DNA of 48,035 nt from NCBI RefSeq assembly GCF_004295795.1, contig NZ_SEBR01000025.1, positions 1 through 48,035 of the forward strand. Direction: 5' to 3'. The translations under genes and the position numbers were made by a program. Of the stretch, positions 15,501 to 22,704 are shown one piece after another. The notes under the pieces are model-generated. The model saw only the letters and a list, made by a program, of their open reading frames with translations. It ran no database searches and was not told the origin of the DNA. Position 1 is the first letter of the stretch, and each line of letters starts with the position of its first letter. This DNA comes from Flavobacterium sp. GTDB taxonomy: Bacteria > Bacteroidota > Bacteroidia > Flavobacteriales > Flavobacteriaceae.

Positions 15501-16767
15501 CACAGGCCAGACCACGATCACGTTCAACAGCATAAGAAACAACGCTTCTGGTTGCGATGTGACGCTTTCGGGCGTTTCGGCGACTTTCACCGTGAATCCG
15601 ACTCCGGTTTTCGACAGTGCGAACCTTGCGGCGACTTCGGTTTGTTTCGGAAACGCGGTTCAGGTCACACTCTCGAACGCGACAGGAATTCCTGACGGAA
15701 ACTATATTTTCAACTACAGCATTCCGGGTTTGACTCCATCAACCGGCAACTCTGGTGTCGTTGCGGTTTCTGGCGGAAATGCGACTTTCACGATTCCGGC
15801 TTCGGCAATCAATATCGGCGGAAGCTTCACGATCACGATCACGGGAATTGTCGGCCAAGGCAATCTTTGCGGAAACAGCACGACTTCGTTGTCGGCCAAT
15901 TTCACGGTTGAACCAGTGGCGAATCTGACCGCAGCGACGATTTCGGTGGCGAATACTTGTCTCGGATCCGGCTCGACCGCAACGATCACGAACATCGACG
16001 CGCCAGACGGAACTTACACGATAACTTATACGATCACGGGAGTGAATCCGACAACCCAAACCCTCGACATCACAGCCGTGAACGGTCAGGCGACTTTCGC
16101 GATCGACGCGACTTTGCTCCCGAATTTGGGCATCAGCAATTTCTCCATTTCCGATATCATCCAAGTGGGATCGACTTGTCCGGGAACGACGAATCCGAAT
16201 GCTTCGACAACTTTTGAAGTCACTCAGGACAATACACCGCAATTGATCGACAAAGGCAATGAATTCTGCGGACGCGACAACCCGACAATCGCCGATTTGA
16301 GTGCGAACATCGTTGGCGGACAAACCGTGGTTTGGTACGACGCGCCAACGGGCGGAAATGCTTACGCGCCGACAGATTTGCTGGTTCACGGAACGACTTA
16401 TTACGCCGAATTTGCCGGAACGACCTGTACGGGAACGGTTCGTCTGCAAGTAACTGTCGACCTCACGGTTTGTACAGACTTGATCATTCCCGACGGATTC
16501 TCTCCGAACGGAGACGGCATCAACGACGATTTCGACATCGTCAACATCCGCGAATTGTATCCGAACTTTACCCTTGAGATTTATAACCGAAACGGAAATA
16601 TCCTTTACAAAGGAAACACGGCCAAGCCAAACTGGGACGGAACAGCCAAGGAAGGCGGCGTCATGATTGGAAGCGGCGTCGTACCGACAGGCGTTTATTT
16701 CTGGATACTGAATTTCAATGACGGCGCACGTAAACCGCTTCAGGGCAGGGTTTACCTTAACAGATAA
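9592..16767 (+). CDS. Giant Ig-like repeat adhesin with type B T9SS sorting domain
   Basis: A 2,391-residue surface protein. The ATG at 9592 is preferred over a TTG at 9586. Order: signal peptide (about 1-29, ending at AFSQ); three Ig-like modules with a 'VVWYTSASGG...GQTYYAS' pattern; one 'NAGTDGTFQIC' module; twelve tandem modules of about 89 residues (352-1419) with the core 'PTVTIASDQTICSGQQATVTFTGTPNA'; six modules of about 80 residues carrying 'GGTWTPALASGTGIFNPAVD' (about 1420-1899); three modules of about 100 residues; one more WY module; and the gliding-motility-associated type B sorting domain (about 2294-2391, opening DGFSPNGDGINDDF). Most modules have one cysteine pair. No lysine or arginine occurs between R253 and R1982. 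SprB-like cell-surface adhesion or gliding is inferred, not shown. Confidence 0.93.
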   Translation: MRKTTIAKLTYFFFFWILLVAGTESAFSQCPTISNPNQSFCDLQSPTIESLAATNTGGGVVWYTSASGGTALPAGSDLVNGQTYYASNTANTCTPRPSVNVVIYTKPTGLNFQGVCVDNPVNATIANLQATGNNIQWYTTPTGGAPLAPTTVLNDNTFYYASQTNPNTGCETSRFSVLVNIGVVPVPIGPAIQTFCNLSGNPPTVANLTPGGSSYNWYATPTSVLVLPPNTPLVNGGTYYATSVDPPCESANRLEVTVNLINPNNAGTDGTFQICQNETATSPPVNLFSFLGNSPNTGGTWTGPFPTTGGYLGTLNLSGLTLAGSPYVFTYNVGATQCPQDDATVTITVLPLPTAAIAANTTICSGQSATVTFTGTPNAVVTYNVNGGANQTITLNASGTATITQTYIATTVYNLVSVTSNGTNTCTQTLNSSITITVLPLPTATIASNQSVCLGQSATVTITGTPNSTVTYTVNGGPSQTITLNASGTAVITGTYSATTVINLVSITSSGTPGCSQPLTGSVTITIVPAPTATIATSQSVCPGGSATVTFTGTPNATVNYTINGGTPASIVLNASGTASFTQTYTATTTYSLVSVTTGGTTSCTQNVFGTVVITVLPLPSVAITASQTICPGQSATVNFTGTANATVTYTINGGPNQTITLNASGTASITNTYTATTTFSLVSVASGGTPSCTGPASGSVVITVVPPPTVNIFSNQTVCAGQQATVTFSGTPFAVVTYTVNGGAPQTVTLDGSGLFQLTQTFNATTTFTLVSASTGGTPSCSQPQTGSITITVIQPPTVTIASDQTICSGQQATVTFTGTPNATVTYTINGGPNLTIVLNAAGTASITGTYTATTVFTLVSISANGPTSCVQPISGTVTITVVPLPTATIASDQTICSGQQATVTFTGTPNAIVAYAVNGGVSQTITLDATGTATTTQTYTATTIYTLVSVSTGGTPSCFQTATGTVTITVVPPPTVTIAADATICPGGSATVTFTGTPNATVTYTINAGAPQTITFNASGTASITNTYTVTTVFALVDITSGGTPSCTQPISGTVTITVVPPPTVTIASDETICPGESATITFTGTPNTVVTYTVNGGPNQQITLDASGNASITQVYTETTVYTLVSATTSGTPACTQPLSGTVTITVVPAPTATIAADATVCPGDTATITFTGTPGAIITYTVTPGGTQTITLDANGIATITQAFSATTVFTLVSAATTGTPGCSQPVSGTVTITVQQLPTVTIAADQTICAGEFASVTFTGTPNAVVTYSVNPPGTNLTVTLDALGVATIGQIFNETTVFTLLSVSTGGTTTCPVTVSGTATITVVPLPTATISADGNETICSGTSATVIFTGTPGAVVTYTVNGGTPALTVTLDASGTATVTPTLTGTSTFELISAALGTCVQNLTGSVVVTVLDGPNAGSDNGNAQVCTDATPFDLINFLGPDAEPGGVWTPTLASGTGIFNPAVDPAGTYTYTLNANAPCPPDTATVTVSFIPPVNAGDDNTLDVCSNSNPQDLFLLLGPNAQTGGTWTPALASGTGIFNPAVDPSGTYTYTIAGNFTCGNDSATVIVTVTPGPNAGEDGTLTLCIDSAPQDLINSLNGTPQVGGTWSPALASGTGVFNPAVDAAGVYTYTFIGSQPCDNDSATVTVTVNPIPDAGESANAVLCSSYDPVDLTTLLGGTPQAGGTWTPALASGTNIFDPAVDPSGTYTYTVGGGFCSTDTATLTIQVFPAPNAGADGNLTLCVTSTSVDLTTALDGTQGAGTFSDDDNTGALNGTIFNPSTVGAGTYHFTYTVTGGVAPCETDTALVTVVVDPAANAGTFSGIQTVCPSFGTFDLFNLLDNEVTGGTWTDQNGIAIVNPLDVSTIIPGTYTFIYSIANSCGTDSENVQLTITPNPTLTNANIQVVTPVCVGQSTTVNFTGMDNGTYTLNYDLSGANVLTNQTVLLTIASGNGSISIDGTSIPNTGQTTITFNSIRNNASGCDVTLSGVSATFTVNPTPVFDSANLAATSVCFGNAVQVTLSNATGIPDGNYIFNYSIPGLTPSTGNSGVVAVSGGNATFTIPASAINIGGSFTITITGIVGQGNLCGNSTTSLSANFTVEPVANLTAATISVANTCLGSGSTATITNIDAPDGTYTITYTITGVNPTTQTLDITAVNGQATFAIDATLLPNLGISNFSISDIIQVGSTCPGTTNPNASTTFEVTQDNTPQLIDKGNEFCGRDNPTIADLSANIVGGQTVVWYDAPTGGNAYAPTDLLVHGTTYYAEFAGTTCTGTVRLQVTVDLTVCTDLIIPDGFSPNGDGINDDFDIVNIRELYPNFTLEIYNRNGNILYKGNTAKPNWDGTAKEGGVMIGSGVVPTGVYFWILNFNDGARKPLQGRVYLNR
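10645..13848 (+). repeat. Twelve tandem coding repeats of about 267 bp
   Basis: Within the adhesin gene, twelve units each begin with codons for [L/P/A]-P-[T/S] followed by a 'TIC.G' motif, and end with 'GTVTITVVP'. Neighbouring units, especially the sixth and seventh (near 11980-12530), share long identical DNA stretches, so unequal recombination and copy-number change are plausible. Confidence 0.88.
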
Positions 16768-16774
16768 AAATTAG

Positions 16775-17722
16775 ATGAGTCCAAGATTCAGACATATTAT
16801 TTTCCTTTTGGCCGCGCTTTGCGGAATGACCGGATTGGCCCAGCAAGATCCGCAGTTCACGCATTATATGTACAACATGAGCGTGATAAATCCGGCTTAT
16901 GCGACCGACAATGCAGGCACGATGACTTTGGGCGGTTTGTACCGCACGCAATGGGTTGGAGCTGTTGGCGCGCCCAAAACTGTTACGGCGTTCTTGCACT
17001 CGTCCGTGGCAAATCGGGTAGAGGCGGGCGTTTCGATCGTGAGTGACGAGATTGGCGATGTCGTAAAAGAGAACAACGTTTATGCCGATGTGGCTTACGT
17101 GATTCCGACGGGAGAAACCACAAAATTGTCGTTCGGACTCAAAGCCGGAGCGACGTTTTTCAGCGCGAATTTCAACGGATTCCAATATTCCGACACCGAT
17201 CCTGATCCGGCTTTTGCCAACAACATCAGCAGGACTTTCCCTAACGTTGGCGTCGGAACCTATTTCTTTGGAGAGAATTATTACGTGGGTGCTTCGGTTC
17301 CGAACTTGCTTCGCACGAAACATTTGGAACATCAGGACGCGATCTCGACGATTGGCGTGGAGGAAATCCATTACTTTTTGACCGGCGGTTATGTTTTTAC
17401 CTTGTCGGACAACTGGAAATTGAAACCTGCGACGATGGTTCGCGGTGTAAAAGGCGCTCCGATGGCGTTCGATATCACGCTGAACACGCTTTTGTTCAAT
17501 CGGTTCGAACTCGGAGCCGGCTATCGCCTCGACGATTCGATCAGCGGTTTGGCCGGATTTTATGTCACACCAGATTTGCGCATCGGTTATTCGTATGATT
17601 ACACATTGACCAACTTGGGGAATTTCAACTCGGGCACACACGAGATTTTCCTGATTTGGGAACTCAACCTGAACAATATTTTTGGAGGAAAAGGTTTTGA
17701 TAAATCGCCCCGATTCTTTTAA
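16775..17722 (+). CDS. PorP/SprF family T9SS outer-membrane protein
   Basis: The 315-residue product starts 7 nt after the adhesin. Residues 1-23 form a signal peptide (ending at LAQQ). It is followed by the family hallmark QDPQFTHYMYNMSVINPAYA and then glycine- and aromatic-rich amphipathic strands expected of an outer-membrane beta-barrel (GLYRTQWVGAVGAPKT, GVGTYFFGENYYVGASVPNLL, ELGAGYRLDDSISGLAGFYV). In Flavobacterium johnsoniae SprF is needed for secretion of the adhesin SprB, and PorP/SprF proteins of this kind are often encoded directly after their type B T9SS cargo. By analogy this protein would deliver or anchor the adhesin encoded just upstream. Confidence 0.92.
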   Translation: MSPRFRHIIFLLAALCGMTGLAQQDPQFTHYMYNMSVINPAYATDNAGTMTLGGLYRTQWVGAVGAPKTVTAFLHSSVANRVEAGVSIVSDEIGDVVKENNVYADVAYVIPTGETTKLSFGLKAGATFFSANFNGFQYSDTDPDPAFANNISRTFPNVGVGTYFFGENYYVGASVPNLLRTKHLEHQDAISTIGVEEIHYFLTGGYVFTLSDNWKLKPATMVRGVKGAPMAFDITLNTLLFNRFELGAGYRLDDSISGLAGFYVTPDLRIGYSYDYTLTNLGNFNSGTHEIFLIWELNLNNIFGGKGFDKSPRFF

Positions 17723-17726
17723 ACCA

Positions 17727-19616
17727 ATGAAGAAGACACTTTTAGCCATATTGACACTTTTGATCGGATTTTGCTCCTTCGCCCAAACCAAGGCGAGCAA
17801 GAGCAAGGCCGACGCTTTGTTCAAAAAACGCAATTACCTCAAGGCCGCGGCCATGTACGAGCAACTGAAACCCGAAAAGGACATTTTGCAGAATCTGGGC
17901 GATTGCTATTACAACAATTATCTGATGAAAGACGCCGTGCGGGCTTACGCACAGTTGTATCTGACGAAAAAGGAAACCGACAGCATCGACAAGGAATATC
18001 TGTTCAAATATGCCCAATCGTTGATGGGAATCGAAAGCTACCAAAGAGCCGATTCGATCATGGCGATTTACGTCGGATATCCGGTAGACACGCCGAGTTT
18101 CCGCTCGAACCAACAGTTCAACGTACCTTATGATTACGTGATCCAACCGATGACGCGCAGCACGAACAACGGTGATTTCGGGATGTCTTTCTTTGGCGAC
18201 AAAGTCGTTTTCGCTTCGTATCGTTCGGCTCAAGGCAATTACGGATGGAACGAAAAACCGTATCTCGACCTGTTCGAAGCCGTTATCGACGACAAGGAAC
18301 AGTTGAAGAAAATCATGCCGTTCCCGAAGGAAATCAATTCGAAGACGCACGAGAGTTCGGCCACCTTTTCGGCAGACGGACGCTTTATGTATTTCAACCG
18401 GACTGGAAAAAAGAAAGTCAATGTCGGAGACGATAAATATGCGACGATCCGTATCATGCGCGCCGAATTCGTCAACGGCAAATGGGCGAATGTGACTGAT
18501 TTGCCTTTCAATGCCGAAGCATTCTCGAACCAGCATCCGGTTTTGACAAAAGACGGAAAACGCCTGTATTTCTCGAGCGATCGCGAAGGCGGACAAGGTT
18601 CTTTCGATCTGTATTACGTCGAAGTCAGCGCCGACGGAACATTCGGCCAGCCGCAAAACCTCGGAAACATCGTCAACACCAAACACCGCGAGCAATTCCC
18701 GTATTTGTCCGATGACGGAAAAGTACTGTATTTCGCCTCTGACGGACATCAAGGCCTTGGCGGACTGGACATTTTTTACACGAGACAATACGAAGGCGGA
18801 TGGGACAAACCGGTAAACCTCGGGGAAACCATAAACTCCAGCGCCGACGATTTCGCATACGCCGTAAACGAGAAAAACGACAAAGGTTATCTGTCGTCCA
18901 ACCGAAACAAAGGCACGGACAATCTCTACGGATTCACGCGTTTCGAGAACGAGGCGAGTTACATGGTAGAAGGCGAAGTGCGCGACAAGAACACCAAAAA
19001 CCTGCTTCCGGGAACGACGGTTTCACTGTATGATGAAGCCAATAACCTTGTGGGAACGATGGTCGTGGGGCAAAAAGCCGATTACGTTTTCAAGACCAAA
19101 CCGAACACGAAATACAGGATTGAAGCCGTCAAGGATTTCTATATTCCGCACAGCGAGGAATTCGTGACCAACGAGGAAGGCAAAATGCGTTACACCATCG
19201 AGCTTTTCGTGGAATGCTACGACGATGCCGAGGAAATCATCACGCGTCGCGACGACGGAAAAATCCAGATCCAGATGGAGAACATCTATTTCGACCTGAA
19301 CAAGTGGGAAATCAAGCCGGAAGCCGCGGGCGCGTTGAATACGTTGTTTGAGCTTTTGTCGAAATATCCGGCGATGGAAGTCGAACTTGGTGCGCATACA
19401 GATTCACGCGCCACTAACACTTACAACCTTGTTTTATCGAACCGTCGTGCCCAAGCCGCTGTCGATTATCTCGCGGGCAAAGGCATCGACCGCAAGCGAA
19501 TGAAGCCAAAAGGTTATGGGGAAGAAGTGCCGTTGGTAAACTGCGGAACAGATCGTCCGTGCACCGAACAGGAACATTCCATAAACAGACGTTGCGAATT
19601 CATCATCCTTAGATAA
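17727..19616 (+). CDS. OmpA-family protein with TPR-like, PD40 propeller and carboxypeptidase-like domains
   Basis: The ATG at 17727, 4 nt after the PorP/SprF stop, gives 629 residues. The signal peptide ends at SFAQ (residue 20). Residues about 25-120 look like TPR helices (ADALFKKRNYLKAAAMYEQL). Residues about 165-400 hold WD40-like PD40 propeller blades (SATFSADGRFMYFNR, HPVLTKDGKRLYFSSDREGG, FPYLSDDGKVLYFASDG). Residues about 413-500 are a carboxypeptidase-regulatory-like beta-sandwich. Residues about 514-629 are an OmpA peptidoglycan-binding domain (IYFDLNKWEIKPEA, GAHTDSRATNTYNLVLSNRRAQAAVDYL, NRRCEFII). The architecture matches OmpA-type proteins encoded beside SprF/PorP genes and suggests anchoring of the surface complex to the cell wall. 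Confidence 0.9.
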   Translation: MKKTLLAILTLLIGFCSFAQTKASKSKADALFKKRNYLKAAAMYEQLKPEKDILQNLGDCYYNNYLMKDAVRAYAQLYLTKKETDSIDKEYLFKYAQSLMGIESYQRADSIMAIYVGYPVDTPSFRSNQQFNVPYDYVIQPMTRSTNNGDFGMSFFGDKVVFASYRSAQGNYGWNEKPYLDLFEAVIDDKEQLKKIMPFPKEINSKTHESSATFSADGRFMYFNRTGKKKVNVGDDKYATIRIMRAEFVNGKWANVTDLPFNAEAFSNQHPVLTKDGKRLYFSSDREGGQGSFDLYYVEVSADGTFGQPQNLGNIVNTKHREQFPYLSDDGKVLYFASDGHQGLGGLDIFYTRQYEGGWDKPVNLGETINSSADDFAYAVNEKNDKGYLSSNRNKGTDNLYGFTRFENEASYMVEGEVRDKNTKNLLPGTTVSLYDEANNLVGTMVVGQKADYVFKTKPNTKYRIEAVKDFYIPHSEEFVTNEEGKMRYTIELFVECYDDAEEIITRRDDGKIQIQMENIYFDLNKWEIKPEAAGALNTLFELLSKYPAMEVELGAHTDSRATNTYNLVLSNRRAQAAVDYLAGKGIDRKRMKPKGYGEEVPLVNCGTDRPCTEQEHSINRRCEFIILR

Positions 19617-19665
19617 GGAACCCGAACAAAGAAAGTTGTTGTTAAATTATAGTAGTTTAAAGAGG

Positions 19666-19700
19666 AAAAGTCGCTGTGGGAAGCGACTTTTCTGTTTTTT
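19666..19700 (+). terminator. Intrinsic terminator of the adhesin operon
   Basis: AAAAGTCGCT (19666-19675) and AGCGACTTTT (19682-19691) form a 10-bp stem with a 6-nt loop, followed by TCTGTTTTTTC. It lies 50 nt after the OmpA-family stop codon. Confidence 0.88.
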
Positions 19701-19860
19701 CTGGATTTCGGACCGTCGGATTCCAGATCGACTCAGGAAAATTATTCGTTGTCTGGATTTTCGGTCTTCGGCTGATTTTTGTGACAGGTTCGAAATTCCG
19801 ATAGTCTCAAATCCGCCAATCTGAAATTCCGATAATCCCAAAACCTACCACACACTTTTC

Positions 19861-19868
19861 TATCTTTG
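19861..19868 (+). promoter_or_regulatory. Predicted -7 box supporting a TTG start
   Basis: TATCTTTG at 19861-19868 is an exact TAnnTTTG match. Transcription would start near 19874, only about 14 nt before the TTG at 19888, which supports that codon as the start because no ATG with a full signal peptide follows. Confidence 0.6.
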
Positions 19869-19887
19869 GCCGCGTAAACTTTCGCCA

Positions 19888-21117
19888 TTGAAAACAAAAC
19901 TACTTTTTTCGCTATCGGCTTTCGCTGCTTTTTTTGGCGCTTCGGCCCAATCGGTTTGGCCTTCGGAGACTTGGTCAGATGCGACCAACATCACTTCGGT
20001 CATGAGTCCGTCGGCGGCAATCGAACTTTCGGGCTTGCACTGGAATTCGGTCAACAATCGACTTTATGCCGTACAGAATGACGGTCGGCTTCGCGTGCTG
20101 CAATACGATGCGTCGGGCGGAACTTTTAGCCAGATCGCCAACAAATCGTTCGACGGCGGACCGGAAGGCATCACGCAGGTCGATCTTTCGGCGAACGAAG
20201 TCTACACCATCGACGAAAACGAATACGAAATCAGGAAATATACACACAATGCCAGTTTTTCGACGCTGACCGAATCGCGCCATTGGAATTTGCTACAAGC
20301 GCCATCGCCCATGCCAGACACCGGAAACACCGGCCCCGAAGGCATCGCGTTCGTTCCCGATTCGTTTTTGGCCGACAGTAATTTCACGAGTTCGGTCACC
20401 GGCCAACCTTACGTCTCGACAAAAGGCATGGGCGGACTTATGTTTGTCGCGCACCAGGACGGCGGCTACATCTGGGTTTTCGACCTGAATCCGGACGTGA
20501 ACAATGACTTTGCCTACGTCGGGAAATACAAGACTTCGAGAAGTGAAAGCTGCGATCTGGCGTTCGATCGTTCTACGGGATTGCTCTACATTTTGCACAA
20601 CGTCGGCAGCAATTACCTGCAAGTAACCAATATGTCGCTTGCGCCAGCGCCCGGATCAGAACCTACATTTTCAACGTTGAACGAATATTTCATAGCGAAT
20701 CCGACGGGATCAAACACCAACGTCGAAGGTTTCGCCCTGATGCCGAAATGCGGCGATTTGACGGGAAGCGCATTCTTGTGCCGCGACGCTTCCTCGAGCG
20801 AGGCGTTGTCAGTGAGACAGGACGTTTTGCGCTGGTTCGCTCCTTTTTTAGCCGATGGAAATTGCGAGTTGTCCGTGAACGATCCCAATCAAAAAGCGGT
20901 AATCGTTTACCCGAATCCGACCGCTGAAACGCTGTTTATTTCCGGTCTTGATTCCCAAAAAGCCAACATCGCCATTTTCGATCTCAACGGAAAACTGGTG
21001 AAAAAGCAGCAACAGGCGAATTCCAAAATCGATGTTTCGAAGCTTGCGAAAGGCGAATATATCCTGAAAATCGACAACGGGAATTCAACTCAGGAAATCA
21101 AGTTCATCAAGGATTGA
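19888..21117 (+). CDS. T9SS-secreted SdiA-regulated/YjiK-like beta-propeller protein
   Basis: The 409-residue product begins with a TTG codon; MKTKLLFSLSAFAAFFGASAQ is a complete signal peptide. The central region (about 40-330) resembles SdiA-regulated/YjiK or esterase-like phytase beta-propellers: ELSGLHWNSVNNRLYAVQNDGRLRVLQYD, GGPEGITQVDLSANEVYTIDENEYEIRKY, NTGPEGIAFVPDSF and SCDLAFDRSTGLLYILHN, with repeated 'GPEGI' loops. The last 75 residues (VIVYPNPTAETLFISG...IAIFDLNGKLV...LAKGEYILKI...QEIKFIKD) are a type A T9SS sorting domain. It is therefore a secreted or surface-attached propeller; the substrate is unknown. It has its own promoter and is convergent with lysA. Confidence 0.82.
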   Translation: MKTKLLFSLSAFAAFFGASAQSVWPSETWSDATNITSVMSPSAAIELSGLHWNSVNNRLYAVQNDGRLRVLQYDASGGTFSQIANKSFDGGPEGITQVDLSANEVYTIDENEYEIRKYTHNASFSTLTESRHWNLLQAPSPMPDTGNTGPEGIAFVPDSFLADSNFTSSVTGQPYVSTKGMGGLMFVAHQDGGYIWVFDLNPDVNNDFAYVGKYKTSRSESCDLAFDRSTGLLYILHNVGSNYLQVTNMSLAPAPGSEPTFSTLNEYFIANPTGSNTNVEGFALMPKCGDLTGSAFLCRDASSSEALSVRQDVLRWFAPFLADGNCELSVNDPNQKAVIVYPNPTAETLFISGLDSQKANIAIFDLNGKLVKKQQQANSKIDVSKLAKGEYILKIDNGNSTQEIKFIKD

Positions 21118-21120
21118 TTT

Positions 21121-21268
21121 TTGGGCAGCAAATCCGGCTGTTCGCTATTAGTTTCACACGCCAACACGTTTTTTTGCAACTCGCGGGCGGGTCTTTTTTT
21201 GCAAAAAGCCAGCCCGCTTCGGCAAAAAATACGCGTTGGCGTGTGAAAGCTAGCCGCGACATCCGGGC
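21121..21268 (-). repeat. Mirrored-core long hairpin element
   Basis: An imperfect inverted repeat covers most of this intergenic stretch. The long arms TTTCACACGCCAAC (about 21152-21165) and GTTGGCGTGTGAAA (about 21234-21247) enclose a second hairpin (GCGGGCGGG...AGCCCGC). Outside them, related short blocks are mirrored: 'gcagcaaatccggctgttcgc' on one side and, on the opposite strand, 'gcagcccggatgtcgcgg' on the other. It lies between two convergent genes and beyond the lysA terminator. Confidence 0.65.
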
Positions 21269-21362
21269 TGCGGGTTTTGGCTTTTTGGGTGGTTTTTTTG
21301 CGGCGAAGTCTGTGACTTCGCCAAGGCGTGTTGGCGAGTTTGCAACTCGCGACAACTTCCCG

Positions 21363-21389
21363 TAAAAAAAACGCCCTATCCGGGGCGCT
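21363..21389 (-). terminator. Intrinsic terminator of lysA
   Basis: On the minus strand a GC stem (CGCCC / GGGCG in 21387-21372) with a 6-nt loop is followed by eight T (21370-21363). It lies 4 nt after the lysA stop codon. A further small hairpin (GCGAAGTC/GACTTCGC near 21303-21321) follows. Confidence 0.8.
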
Positions 21390-21393
21390 TGTT

Positions 21394-22599
21394 TTATAGT
21401 TCGACCAGGATCTGGTTTTTGAGAAGATCTTCCATCGTTTCGCGTTCGCGTATCAGGATTCCTTTTCCGTCTTTCCACAAAACTTCGGCCGGTTTGAATC
21501 GCGAATTGTAGTTGGAAGACATAGAGAAGCAATAAGCGCCTGCGTTCCTGAAAGCGAGAATGTCTCCTTCGTGGATTTCGGCAATGCGGCGATTGGTCGC
21601 GAAAGTATCGGTTTCACAAATGTAGCCGACTACGGTGTAAAAACGCTCTTTTCCCTTTGGGTTCGAAACGTTCTCGATCGCGTGCTGGCTTCCGTAGAAC
21701 ATAGGTCTTATCAAATGGTTGAAACCGCTGTCGATTCCGGCGAAGACCGTAGAAGTCGTCTGTTTTACGACATTCACCTTAGCCAGGAAGAACCCCGATT
21801 CCGACACAAGAAATTTTCCGGGTTCGAAAGCCAAAGCCAACGGACGTCCGTATTCTTTGCGGAACTCGTTGAATCTTTTGGAAAGCTTTTTCCCGAATTC
21901 CTCCACATTTGTCTCGATATCGTCCTTTTTGTAAGGCACTTTGAATCCCGATCCGAAATCGAGAAAATCGAGTTCCTTGAAATGTGTAGCGGCCTCGAAC
22001 AAGATTTCGGCTGCGTAGAGAAAAACTTCCACATCGAGAATATCCGAACCCGTGTGCATGTGAATGCCGTTGATATGCATCCCAGTATTCTCCACAATGC
22101 GCAGAATGTGCGGCATCTGATGGATCGAAATACCAAACTTACTGTCAATGTGACCCACGGAGATATTTGAGTTTCCGCCAGCCATTACGTGAGGATTGAT
22201 GCGGATACAAACCGGAACCTTGGGGTGTTTGGCGCCAAAGTGTTCCAAAACGGAAAGATTGTCGATGTTGATCTGCACGCCAAGTTGGGCGGCCATTTCA
22301 ATCTCCTCGAATGAAACGCCGTTTGGTGTGTAGATGATTTTGTCTGCCGGAAAACCAGCGTGAAGGCCAGTTTGCACTTCCTGTATCGAAACCGTGTCGA
22401 GCCCTGATCCCAACTTCTTGAGCAACTTCAGGATCGTGACGTTGCTCAAGGCTTTGACCGCGTAGTTGATCCGCAAGTCGTCGACCTTACTGAACGCGTC
22501 CGTCAAGCGTTTGTACTGCGCCTCGATTTTCGCGGCATCGTAAACGTAAAGCGGGCAACCGAATTCCTCGGCGAGCTGAAGTAGTGCTGTAGGTTTCAT
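21394..22599 (-). CDS. lysA: Diaminopimelate decarboxylase
   Basis: LysA decarboxylates meso-diaminopimelate to L-lysine, the last step of lysine synthesis, using PLP on an alanine-racemase-type barrel. The start at 22599 (MKPTALLQLAEEFGCPLYVYD) gives 401 residues; the longer frame from 22629 adds only ten residues with no family resemblance. Seen: the PLP lysine K49 in NYAVKALSN, HMHTGSDI and FLDFGSGFKVPYK for phosphate binding, the AFEPGKFLV motif, ICETDTFA with the active-site cysteine region, and the C-terminal NAGAYCFSMSSNYN segment. It appears to be a single-gene unit followed by its own terminator. Confidence 0.95.
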   Translation of the reverse strand: MKPTALLQLAEEFGCPLYVYDAAKIEAQYKRLTDAFSKVDDLRINYAVKALSNVTILKLLKKLGSGLDTVSIQEVQTGLHAGFPADKIIYTPNGVSFEEIEMAAQLGVQINIDNLSVLEHFGAKHPKVPVCIRINPHVMAGGNSNISVGHIDSKFGISIHQMPHILRIVENTGMHINGIHMHTGSDILDVEVFLYAAEILFEAATHFKELDFLDFGSGFKVPYKKDDIETNVEEFGKKLSKRFNEFRKEYGRPLALAFEPGKFLVSESGFFLAKVNVVKQTTSTVFAGIDSGFNHLIRPMFYGSQHAIENVSNPKGKERFYTVVGYICETDTFATNRRIAEIHEGDILAFRNAGAYCFSMSSNYNSRFKPAEVLWKDGKGILIRERETMEDLLKNQILVEL

Positions 22600-22704
22600 A
22601 TAGGAATAAAATATCCGCGAATTTACCAATGAAAACGCTTATTGCCAAACGGTTTGGCATTTCTGCATTATCGGTAGAATCGCGGATGGAAAAATGAGAA
22701 AAAT

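Noticed and set aside
16757..17833. 358-codon minus-strand frame over the PorP/SprF gene
   Set aside because: The plus strand shows signal peptide and PorP/SprF hallmarks with operon spacing. The antisense product has no recognisable features.
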